Notes under the pieces: model-generated
The model's input: the letters and a program-made list of their open reading frames with translations, nothing else
Database searches by the model: none
Told to the model about the DNA's origin: nothing
Program-made: the position numbers and the translations under genes
Assembly: GCA_046728935.1 (NCBI GenBank)
Contig: JBKPFS010000077.1
Location: forward strand, 1 to 5,282
Length of the DNA stretch: 5,282 bases
Direction of reading: 5' to 3'
DNA from: DATAFO01 sp046728935
GTDB taxonomy: Bacteria > Actinomycetota > Thermoleophilia > Solirubrobacterales > 70-9
In this document: piece after piece, positions 1 to 4,935 of the stretch
How positions within the stretch are numbered: the first letter of the stretch is position 1
Layout of the letters: each line of letters begins with the position of its first letter

Positions 1-55
1 ACGTGCTTCCTTGGCCATTTCCGCTCCTCTCCTCGCGTCACTCAGCCGTGGGGAA

Positions 56-221
56 CTCGCCCGTCGGCTGCGAGGGGCGAGCGAAGTGCTGGTGCGGTGG
101 GCAACCTGAGGGGGCTATGGACCGGAGATCTGCTCAACCGCTCTTCCATGCGAGCGGTGAATGGCGAGTCTGGTTCACTGCGGAGCCGGAGGGCGAGCGA
201 TAGCGGCCGGGAGCGGGCCGC
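56..221. repeat. Cluster of four short inverted repeats (possible structured RNA)
   Basis: Four hairpins are visible. Arms 56-62/75-81 pair over 7 bp (CTCGCCC with GGGCGAG, 12-nt loop). Arms 137-143/152-158 pair over 7 bp (ACCGCTC with GAGCGGT, 8-nt loop). Arms 169-176/183-190 pair over 8 bp (TCTGGTTC with GAGCCGGA, 6-nt loop, two G-U wobbles when read as plus-strand RNA). Arms 203-208/216-221 pair over 6 bp (GCGGCC with GGCCGC, 7-nt loop). None is followed by a T-run, so they are not classical intrinsic terminators. At this GC content one or two such stems are expected by chance, so the cluster is only suggestive. It could be part of a structured RNA or a mobile-element RNA entering from the left, or nothing. 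Confidence 0.3.
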
Positions 222-228
222 AAGGAAG

Positions 229-248
229 GCCCTAAGAAGCCCTAACAA
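229..248. repeat. 10-bp tandem repeat, two units
   Basis: GCCCTAAGAA (229-238) is followed directly by GCCCTAACAA (239-248); nine of ten bases match. It lies in the non-coding block downstream of the nucleotidyltransferase and is less GC-rich than its surroundings. No function can be assigned. Confidence 0.5.
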
Positions 249-314
249 AACGAGCTCCGGAGTCGCCCGCAGCAGAGCCGGCAGGCGGCGAGGTCGAGGA
301 GAAACTGCGGCTCG

Positions 315-1091
315 TCAGCGAAGCTCAGCAAGGCGCTGCGCGACCGTATCCGCGTGCAGTAGACGCGCCTCTGCGCCCGCGCGCATGAGCGCAAGAACGG
401 AGGCGGCGAGGGCTGCCCGAAGCGCCCCAGGTTCGACCGCGCCAACGTGGGCAGCCTCGAATCGAGCCAGGGTCTCTGCTGAAAGGTCGTCGTAGCCGCG
501 CGCCTGTACCGCGGGCAGCCCCCGGCGAAGGCAGGCAAGCGAGAGCGCGTGGTCGCGCACGGCGCCGACGTAATGCTCCGCCTGCCAGACACGTCCGCGC
601 TCGATACACGCGCGCGCGTGGAGCGCGTAGATGACGCCCCACCCGAAGAGGTCTCCCGCGACCGGCGGCGTCGGAATGAAGATGCCTCCCGCGACCGGCG
701 GTGTGGAACCCTCGGACTCGGCTGCCGCTGTCTCACCGAACAGAAGCCGAAATCGTGGTCCAGCAGGACGAAACTGAGCCGCCGGCGTCATCGAGAGGTC
801 GAACTGAAGCGCGTCCGGTAACAGGAACACGCGGTAGGTGGTCGGAGCGCGCTCGAGGTCGGCAAGGTGCACCGCATCGAGCTCGTCGACCAGCGTGCGC
901 GTCCAGTCATTGAGCACGGCAGCAACCGGTACGTGGTCGGCGATGCCGAAGGTGAGGTCCAAGTCGGAGAAGCGGTCCCCACCGTCCACGGCGAGCGAGC
1001 CCACGGCCGCTGCGGCAACCACGCGCTCATCCTCCTCGGCGAGCCGTAGCAGGTGCTCGCGGAGAGCATCCCGCTGCTCAACAGTGAACAC
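315..1091 (-). CDS. Nucleotidyltransferase domain protein (pol-beta superfamily, antibiotic-NT-like)
   Basis: The 258-residue product carries the pol-beta nucleotidyltransferase signature: G31-S32, then D43-L-D45 in GSLAVDGGDRFSDLDL, with a likely third metal-binding carboxylate at D98 (LQFDLS). The C-terminal half (about 140-258) is helical and Ala/Arg/Leu-rich, as in aminoglycoside- or lincosamide-type nucleotidyltransferases, where it helps bind the substrate. Members transfer an NMP from an NTP to a small molecule or protein; the acceptor here is unknown and resistance should not be assumed. I chose GTG at 1091 because a TAGACT -10 hexamer lies 8 bases upstream and the N-terminus MFTVEQRDALREHLL leads directly into the domain. 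An in-frame GTG at 1130 would add 13 residues but would contain that -10 element. Residues TPPVAG occur twice, 11 residues apart (see repeat). The gene is divergent from the acyltransferase and has no obvious functional link to it. Confidence 0.85.
   Translation of the reverse strand: MFTVEQRDALREHLLRLAEEDERVVAAAAVGSLAVDGGDRFSDLDLTFGIADHVPVAAVLNDWTRTLVDELDAVHLADLERAPTTYRVFLLPDALQFDLSMTPAAQFRPAGPRFRLLFGETAAAESEGSTPPVAGGIFIPTPPVAGDLFGWGVIYALHARACIERGRVWQAEHYVGAVRDHALSLACLRRGLPAVQARGYDDLSAETLARFEAAHVGAVEPGALRAALAASVLALMRAGAEARLLHADTVAQRLAELR
653..701 (-). repeat. 33-bp-spaced direct repeat inside the nucleotidyltransferase gene
   Basis: The 16-mer CTCCCGCGACCGGCGG (plus-strand reading) occurs perfectly at 653-668 and 686-701. 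The 33-base offset is exactly 11 codons and keeps the frame. At protein level this gives TPPVAGGIFIP followed by TPPVAGDLFGW, in the linker between the catalytic domain and the C-terminal helical part. It looks like an in-frame tandem duplication whose remaining bases have diverged, or a low-complexity linker. Confidence 0.75.
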
Positions 1092-1099
1092 GCGCCGCG

Positions 1100-1129
1100 A
1101 GTCTAACTCTGCAAGGACTACCCTGACCA
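1100..1129 (-). promoter_or_regulatory. Predicted promoter of the nucleotidyltransferase gene (leaderless)
   Basis: On the minus strand, TAGACT (1105-1100) fits the TANNNT -10 pattern, with TGGTCA (1129-1124, four of six matches to TTGACA) 18 bases upstream. The hexamer ends 8 bases before the GTG at 1091, which puts transcription start at or next to the start codon. No Shine-Dalgarno sequence is present, consistent with a leaderless mRNA. Confidence 0.45.
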
Positions 1130-1258
1130 CGCCCCGGCGAAGGTCAGGCTACGCCGTTCGGGGACTACAACATCCGGTCGCGAGAGAGAGCCCGCGTTCG
1201 CGCGTCGTCAGGAAGCAGGTCGCAAACACGCATGGTTGCACGAGAACTCCATACCGCC

Positions 1259-1262
1259 AGGA
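1259..1262 (+). promoter_or_regulatory. Ribosome binding site for the acyltransferase
   Basis: AGGA lies 7 bases before the GTG at 1270. It favours this GTG over the in-frame ATG at 1303, which has no purine-rich sequence upstream. Confidence 0.5.
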
Positions 1263-1269
1263 TATAGGC

Positions 1270-2391
1270 GTGCCAGATCTCTACGACGCCGTCGGCAACG
1301 GCATGTGGTTGTACTCGAACGCCGCCTTCCGGGTGCACGTGTACGACCGCGGGCGCTTCGAGCCGGCGCCCGGGACCGTCGTCGCGATCACACACCGGCG
1401 GGAGACCGACGTGCCGGTGATCTGCCCGCCGATCTACTCCGCGATGGGTGGATGGCGAAACCCCGCGCACCGGATGCACTTCGCCGCGCGCGACGACATG
1501 TTCCTGCCGGGCTTCTTCGCCGGCTTCCCGCCCGATCTCCCGCTGCGAGCACGGCGCCTCCTCTACCGGGTCGGCGTCGCCCGGTGGCTCCCGGTGGTCA
1601 ACGTCTACCCGATCCGGAGCGCGAGCGTCGCGCGGACGGGCGAGGTGCTCGCTGCCAGGCCGAGGCAGGCCCTCGACGAGCTGCTCCCCGCGTCCACCCT
1701 TGCGGCATTCCGCGAGCGCGCGCTCACGACCCGGCTCCCGGCTCCGGCCCGGGCCGAGCAGGTGCTCCGAGGGGAGTTCGCCGACCTGCTCTGGCTCCCG
1801 ACCTCTCCTGATGACGTGCCCGGTCTGGAGGAGTTCTGGAGCGGCAGAGCCGCGCAGGCGGCGCGTGACTTCCGCACGCTCGTCGAGGTCGTCCGCGCGG
1901 GGCACGTTCTCATCGTCTTCCCGGAGGGCCGCCCGTCCCCGGACGGGGAGGTCGGGCCGATCCGGCCGGGGATCGGCGCGCTGATCCGCCGGGGCAAGCC
2001 CACGGCCGTCCGGCCCCTCGCGCTCGCCTACGACCCGCTCGTCCGCGGGCGTACCCGCGTACACCTCGTCCACGGCCCGCCGGTCCAGCTCGCCGGCCCG
2101 GACGTCGAGGGCGACCTCCTCGCCCTGCTCCGCGCGACCATGCCGCTCACCTGCGGACAGGTCGTGGCCGCCCGGCTCGAGGCCGGGGCCGACGCCGATC
2201 CGGCCGCCCTCGAGCGGGACCTCGCCGACGCCGTCGAGGCCGCGCGCGAGGCCGGCCGGCGCGTGGAGCCGGACCTGCTGACGGCGGCCGGGCGCAGGCG
2301 CCGCCTGGCGGAAGCGCTTGCCGTCGCCCCGCGCAAGGCGAAGGAGCTGCCGATCCTCGCCCGCGAGCACGCGAGCGCGCACGGCTCTTAG
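1270..2391 (+). CDS. PlsC-like 1-acylglycerol-3-phosphate acyltransferase family protein
   Basis: This 373-residue protein belongs to the glycerolipid acyltransferase (PlsC/AGPAT) superfamily, which moves an acyl chain onto lysophosphatidic acid or a related hydroxyl acceptor at the inner membrane face. The catalytic HX4D motif is H42-RRET-D47, the block III equivalent is F217-P-E-G-R-P-S-P-D-G226, and N111-VYPIR-116 may stand for block II. About 100 residues separate blocks II and III, far more than the usual few tens, and block III reads FPEGRPS where FPEGTRS is typical. Residues 300-373 form a charged, Ala/Glu/Arg-rich, probably helical tail. No strong transmembrane helix is evident. The start is GTG 1270, backed by AGGA upstream; the same frame stays open as far as 838, but that part lies antisense to the nucleotidyltransferase and looks spurious. 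It ends 4 bp from the convergent flippase-like gene. The acceptor lipid is unknown. Confidence 0.85.
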   Translation: MPDLYDAVGNGMWLYSNAAFRVHVYDRGRFEPAPGTVVAITHRRETDVPVICPPIYSAMGGWRNPAHRMHFAARDDMFLPGFFAGFPPDLPLRARRLLYRVGVARWLPVVNVYPIRSASVARTGEVLAARPRQALDELLPASTLAAFRERALTTRLPAPARAEQVLRGEFADLLWLPTSPDDVPGLEEFWSGRAAQAARDFRTLVEVVRAGHVLIVFPEGRPSPDGEVGPIRPGIGALIRRGKPTAVRPLALAYDPLVRGRTRVHLVHGPPVQLAGPDVEGDLLALLRATMPLTCGQVVAARLEAGADADPAALERDLADAVEAAREAGRRVEPDLLTAAGRRRRLAEALAVAPRKAKELPILAREHASAHGS

Positions 2392-2395
2392 GAGG

Positions 2396-3400
2396 TCAGC
2401 CTGATTCCTGCGCCGGCTCGCGGCGGCGGCCGAGCAAGCGAGGGAACGCGGGGCTGACCAGGACCGCGCCCATGAGCGTGACGGGGAGGACGGCGAGCGC
2501 GTGCATGGTCAGGACGTACGCGGTCGCCTTGTCCGGGTTGACGTCGATGCCCTTGGCGGCGAGGAGGGTGAGGTAGTCGAAGGTGCCGATCCCGGCGGCC
2601 GTAGCGGGCACGGCCAGCGCGAGGTTCCCGATCCCCTCGAGGAGGAAGTAGGCGCCAAGCGGCAGGTCGAGGCCGAACGCGAACTCCCCGACGATGTAGT
2701 ACATCGCCACGTCGGCGACCCACATCCCCGCCGAGGTTCCGAAGATGGCCACGAGGCGGGTGCGACCGCGGAACGCCCCTAGCCCGTCGACGAAGTGGGC
2801 GGCGGCGCGGGTGAAGCGGGTGTGCCAGCGGGGCGGCAGCCGCCGGGTCGACCGCCAGGCGAAGCGCTCCGCCCGATCCGGATCGCGGGCCGCGAATGCG
2901 ACGAGGACGACGCCGAGCACCGCGCCCGCGGACAGGGCGACTCCGGTGAGGAGCATCGGCCCGCCCTGGCCGATGGCGAGCGCGCCGAAGAGGATCCACG
3001 CCGAGAGGACGACCCCGTCGAGCAGGCGCTCGGCGAAGAGCGTCCCAGCGCTCACGAACACGGGCACCTGGCGCTCGCGCATCGCCTCGATGCGAAGGAG
3101 GTCACCGCCGCGGGCGGGGAGGATGTTGTTCGCTCCGCGGCCGACCGCAACGGTCGAGAAGAGCTTCCAAAGACCGATTCGGTAGCCGGCGCCGCTCAGG
3201 AGGTAGCCCCAGCGGACGGCCATGATGAGCACGTTGGCGACGACGAGCCCCAGCGATGCGGCCATCGTCCAGCCGGGCAGGGCCGTGATCTCGTTCCAGG
3301 CTTCGCTGAGGTCGACCTCGCGGAGGAAGAGCCAGAGGAACGCCCCAGTTGCGGCCGTTCCGATCCCGATGCGGACGAGGTTCCGGCGCCACTTGCGCAT
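2396..3400 (-). CDS. Flippase-like / lysylphosphatidylglycerol synthase transmembrane domain protein
   Basis: This 334-residue polytopic membrane protein matches the LPG-synthase transmembrane (UPF0104, flippase-like) family. The family hallmarks are visible: N91-NILPARGGDLLR-103, then LFAERLLDG (121-129, with E124, R125 and D128), and near the end P265-ATAAGIGTFDY-276. Hydrophobic segments lie near 10-27, 46-64, 129-145, 148-170, 216-238, 247-268 and 293-316, with a basic soluble stretch at 172-213. It lacks the C-terminal catalytic domain of MprF, so it would not make lysyl-PG by itself; stand-alone relatives are linked to translocation of lipids or lipid-linked intermediates. ATG 3400 has no Shine-Dalgarno sequence, and a CATACT hexamer 10 bases upstream suggests a leaderless mRNA. 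It starts 13 bp from the divergent PAP2-like gene and ends 4 bp from the convergent acyltransferase gene. Confidence 0.88.
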   Translation of the reverse strand: MRKWRRNLVRIGIGTAATGAFLWLFLREVDLSEAWNEITALPGWTMAASLGLVVANVLIMAVRWGYLLSGAGYRIGLWKLFSTVAVGRGANNILPARGGDLLRIEAMRERQVPVFVSAGTLFAERLLDGVVLSAWILFGALAIGQGGPMLLTGVALSAGAVLGVVLVAFAARDPDRAERFAWRSTRRLPPRWHTRFTRAAAHFVDGLGAFRGRTRLVAIFGTSAGMWVADVAMYYIVGEFAFGLDLPLGAYFLLEGIGNLALAVPATAAGIGTFDYLTLLAAKGIDVNPDKATAYVLTMHALAVLPVTLMGAVLVSPAFPRLLGRRREPAQESG

Positions 3401-3410
3401 GTGGCAGGTA

Positions 3411-3416
3411 AGTATG
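3411..3416 (-). promoter_or_regulatory. Predicted -10 element of the flippase-like gene
   Basis: On the minus strand, CATACT (3416-3411) matches four of six bases of TATAAT and lies 10 bases before ATG 3400, the same spacing seen at other starts in this window. It shares bases with the divergent PAP2-like start codon (3414-3416). No clear -35 was seen. Confidence 0.35.
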
Positions 3417-4130
3417 AGCGCTGACGTGGGTCGGCTGACGAGGCAAGCACGGGGTTTCTCCGGAAGGCGCGAGGTCGCGATCGGCCTCGGCGTGTACGCG
3501 CTCTACCTCCTGGCCAGCCGTCGCAAGCGGGGTGAGGAGGGACGGCTCCAGGCTGCGAAGAACGCCGAGCGGATCGTCGCGCTCGAGCGCAGGCTCGGAA
3601 TCCACGTGGAGCCGAAGCTCCAAGAGCTCCTGCTCCCGCACCGCCGTGTTCTCGGCGTCCTCAACGTCGCCTACGTCGTCTCGAACGCCGCCCTCACCGT
3701 CGGGTGGCTCATGCGACTCTACTCGCGCCGGCACCCCGAGTTCCATCGCTTCAGGCGCGCCGCCGTGCTCACGACGCTCGCCTGCCAGCCGATCTTCTAC
3801 TTCTTCCCGTGCGCGCCGCCGCGCTCGCTCGACCACTTCGTGGACACGATCGCCGACGTGAGCGGGATCGACCTCGACTCCGGTGCCGTGGCGCAGCTCT
3901 ACGACCCGTTCGCCGCCATGCCGAGCATCCACGTCGCCTACGCGGTCGTCACGGCCGCCGGGATCCAGGGCGCGAGCGAGAGCGCTGCGCTCCGCGCGCT
4001 GGCGCCCGCCTATCCGCCGCTCGTCGCGGCGGTCGTCTTCGTGACCGCCAACCACTACGTCCTCGACGCGGTCGCGGGGGCCGCCGTCGCGGGCATCGCG
4101 CTGCGGCTCGCCCGATTCCGGAACGCCTAA
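3414..4130 (+). CDS. PAP2 superfamily membrane protein, Aur1/inositol-phosphotransferase type
   Basis: This 238-residue integral membrane protein has the PAP2 fold in the variant form seen in Aur1-like (PAP2_3) proteins. After an N-terminal hydrophobic segment (about 21-35) comes ALERRLGIHVEPKLQ (56-70), typical of actinobacterial members. The catalytic motifs follow: FFPCAPPRSLDHF (130-142, C1-like), MPSIHVAYA (169-177, C2-like with H173) and TANHYVLDAVAG (211-222, C3-like with H214 and D218). The Lys-x6-Arg-Pro and Ser-Arg motifs of classical phosphatidic acid phosphatases are absent, so it may be a phosphatase or a transferase acting on a lipid phosphate or phosphoinositol group at the membrane surface. 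ATG 3414 is preceded by AGG (3406-3408), 5 bases away. It is convergent with the dehydrogenase gene, 7 bp between stops. The family is clear, the substrate is not. Confidence 0.87.
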   Translation: MSADVGRLTRQARGFSGRREVAIGLGVYALYLLASRRKRGEEGRLQAAKNAERIVALERRLGIHVEPKLQELLLPHRRVLGVLNVAYVVSNAALTVGWLMRLYSRRHPEFHRFRRAAVLTTLACQPIFYFFPCAPPRSLDHFVDTIADVSGIDLDSGAVAQLYDPFAAMPSIHVAYAVVTAAGIQGASESAALRALAPAYPPLVAAVVFVTANHYVLDAVAGAAVAGIALRLARFRNA

Positions 4131-4144
4131 CGGACTGCTAGGCG
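4124..4144. terminator. Possible bidirectional terminator hairpin over two convergent stop codons
   Basis: CGCCTA (4124-4129) and TAGGCG (4139-4144) form a perfect 6-bp stem with a 9-nt loop. The arms include most of the PAP2-like gene's TAA (4128-4130) and the dehydrogenase gene's TAG (4140-4138, minus strand). There is no T-run on either side, so if it terminates transcription it does so weakly or as a Rho-independent variant without a U-tract. Confidence 0.3.
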
Positions 4145-4905
4145 CGAGGCTCGGAGCGTCGCCGGCGCCGGGCCGCGAGCCGGACGAGTGTCCCCGGGAT
4201 CGCCGCCTGGACGAGGCCGGCGACGCGATAGGCGCCGAACACGTACGACTCGGGCTTCCCACGCTCGACGGCGCGGAGGATCGCCTCGGCCACCCGCTCG
4301 GGCGGCAGCACGAAGCGGTCGAAGCGCGTCCCCTTCAGCCGGTTCTGGGGAAAGCCCTCCGTACGCACCGGGCCGGGATTGACCGCATGGACGCGGATGC
4401 CGCGCGGAGCGAGCTCGGCGGCGACGCCCCGCGAGAACGCGAGCTGCGCGTGCTTGGAGGCGGCGTAGGGCCCCGAGGAGCGGCCCACCGCGTAGACGCC
4501 GGCGACCGAGGCGATGTTGACGACGTCCGACGGCGCTCCCGCCTCGAGGAGCGGCAGGAACGCCCGCAGGGCCCAGACCCCGCCGAGGTAGTTCGTCGCA
4601 GTGAGCCTTTCGATCTGCTCGGGCGGCATGTCGAGGAACCCGCTTCCGCCGCCGGAGAGCCCGGCGCTCGACACGAGCAGGTGCAGGGCCGGGTGCCGCT
4701 CCGCGACCCGCGCAGCGGCAGCGTTGACCTGCTTTCGGTCCGAGACATCGCAGACCTCGGCCTCGGCGCCCAGCTCGCCGGCGATGCGCTCCAGCCGGTC
4801 CGCGCCCCGCGCGAGGAGGACGCAACGCCAGCCCCGCTGGGTCAGGAGCCGCGCGGTCGCGGCGCCGATCCCGCTCGACCCGCCGGTGACGACCGCGACC
4901 TTCAT
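4138..4905 (-). CDS. Short-chain dehydrogenase/reductase (SDR)
   Basis: This 255-residue classical SDR oxidises or reduces a hydroxyl/carbonyl group with NAD(P)(H). The Rossmann motif TGGSSGIG lies at 7-14, the adenine-contact CDVSD at 52-56, and the catalytic set is N105, S133 (NIASVAG), Y147 and K151 (YAASK); NPGPVRTEGF (176-185) follows. The usual NNAG is SSAG (79-82), which is uncommon but tolerated in some SDRs. An Arg or Lys after the Gly-rich loop is missing, and R33 (LLARG) after strand 2 suggests NADPH preference. The tail (about 229-255) is hydrophobic and then strongly basic (RLAARRRRR), perhaps for membrane contact. ATG 4905 is chosen because MKVAVVTGG is a textbook SDR start; the longer frame upstream is antisense to fabI. 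No Shine-Dalgarno is present and a TACTGT -10 sits 11 bases upstream. The substrate is unknown; a lipid role is only suggested by the neighbours. Confidence 0.9.
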   Translation of the reverse strand: MKVAVVTGGSSGIGAATARLLTQRGWRCVLLARGADRLERIAGELGAEAEVCDVSDRKQVNAAAARVAERHPALHLLVSSAGLSGGGSGFLDMPPEQIERLTATNYLGGVWALRAFLPLLEAGAPSDVVNIASVAGVYAVGRSSGPYAASKHAQLAFSRGVAAELAPRGIRVHAVNPGPVRTEGFPQNRLKGTRFDRFVLPPERVAEAILRAVERGKPESYVFGAYRVAGLVQAAIPGTLVRLAARRRRRSEPRA

Positions 4906-4916
4906 ACGCGGTCGCA

Positions 4917-4926
4917 ACAGTAGACT
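4917..4926. promoter_or_regulatory. Overlapping divergent -10 elements (SDR gene and fabI)
   Basis: The ten bases ACAGTAGACT hold two TANNNT hexamers that share T4921-A4922: TAGACT on the plus strand (4921-4926), 9 bases before the fabI GTG, and TACTGT on the minus strand (4922-4917), 11 bases before the SDR ATG. Both distances put transcription start at or within a few bases of the start codon, and neither gene has a Shine-Dalgarno sequence. No good -35 is seen on either side, since both would lie inside coding sequence. Confidence 0.5.
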
Positions 4927-4935
4927 CCCCGCGCT

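Larger units (their letters stand above)
1..314. other. Region without a supportable gene
   Basis: No reading frame here has a recognisable domain, a convincing start or conserved motifs on either strand. The open frames that exist, including one running from base 1 to about 495 on the plus strand, are Arg/Ser/Ala-rich and look like the by-product of high GC. A plus-strand frame entering from the left edge ends at a TGA at 107-109 after 35 codons; it could be the tail of a gene outside the window, but nothing in its residues supports that. The block does contain four short inverted repeats (56-221) and a 10-bp tandem repeat (229-248), listed separately. It lies downstream of the minus-strand nucleotidyltransferase, so it may include that gene's 3' untranslated region. 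Confidence 0.6.
1092..1269. promoter_or_regulatory. Divergent intergenic region, nucleotidyltransferase / acyltransferase
   Basis: These 178 bases separate two divergent start codons and must hold both promoters. The nucleotidyltransferase side has a credible -10 (see 1100-1129). For the acyltransferase I see no convincing -10/-35 pair: TTGCAC at 1236-1241 resembles a -35, but nothing well placed follows it except GATATA (1261-1266), which is too close to the start codon. No clear operator palindrome was found. Confidence 0.4.

Noticed and set aside
203..221. GC-rich hairpin as an intrinsic terminator for the nucleotidyltransferase gene
   Set aside because: The stem is only 6 bp, lies about 95 bp past the stop codon and has no T-run on the minus strand.
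97..495. 132-codon plus-strand open frame at the left edge
   Set aside because: Arg/Ser/Ala-rich with no domain, and its second half is antisense to the nucleotidyltransferase.
838..1269. Long plus-strand open frame extending the acyltransferase upstream to 838
   Set aside because: It is antisense to the nucleotidyltransferase, is Ser/Arg/Thr-rich with no motif, and would swallow that gene's promoter. The GTG at 1270 has an AGGA upstream and begins family-like sequence.
1165..2382. 405-codon minus-strand open frame opposite the acyltransferase
   Set aside because: It is antisense to the conserved HX4D and FPEG motifs, charged and Gly/Arg-rich throughout, with no recognisable domain.
2390..2396. 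Perfect Shine-Dalgarno-like AGGAGGT on the plus strand at the acyltransferase stop
   Set aside because: No ATG, GTG or TTG follows at a usable distance with a lasting frame; the bases belong to the convergent gene ends.
3102..4262. 386-codon minus-strand open frame across the PAP2-like gene
   Set aside because: It overlaps the motif-bearing PAP2-like gene and the flippase-like gene in the wrong frames and has the Arg/Gly/Asp-rich, low-hydrophobicity make-up of a GC-driven shadow.
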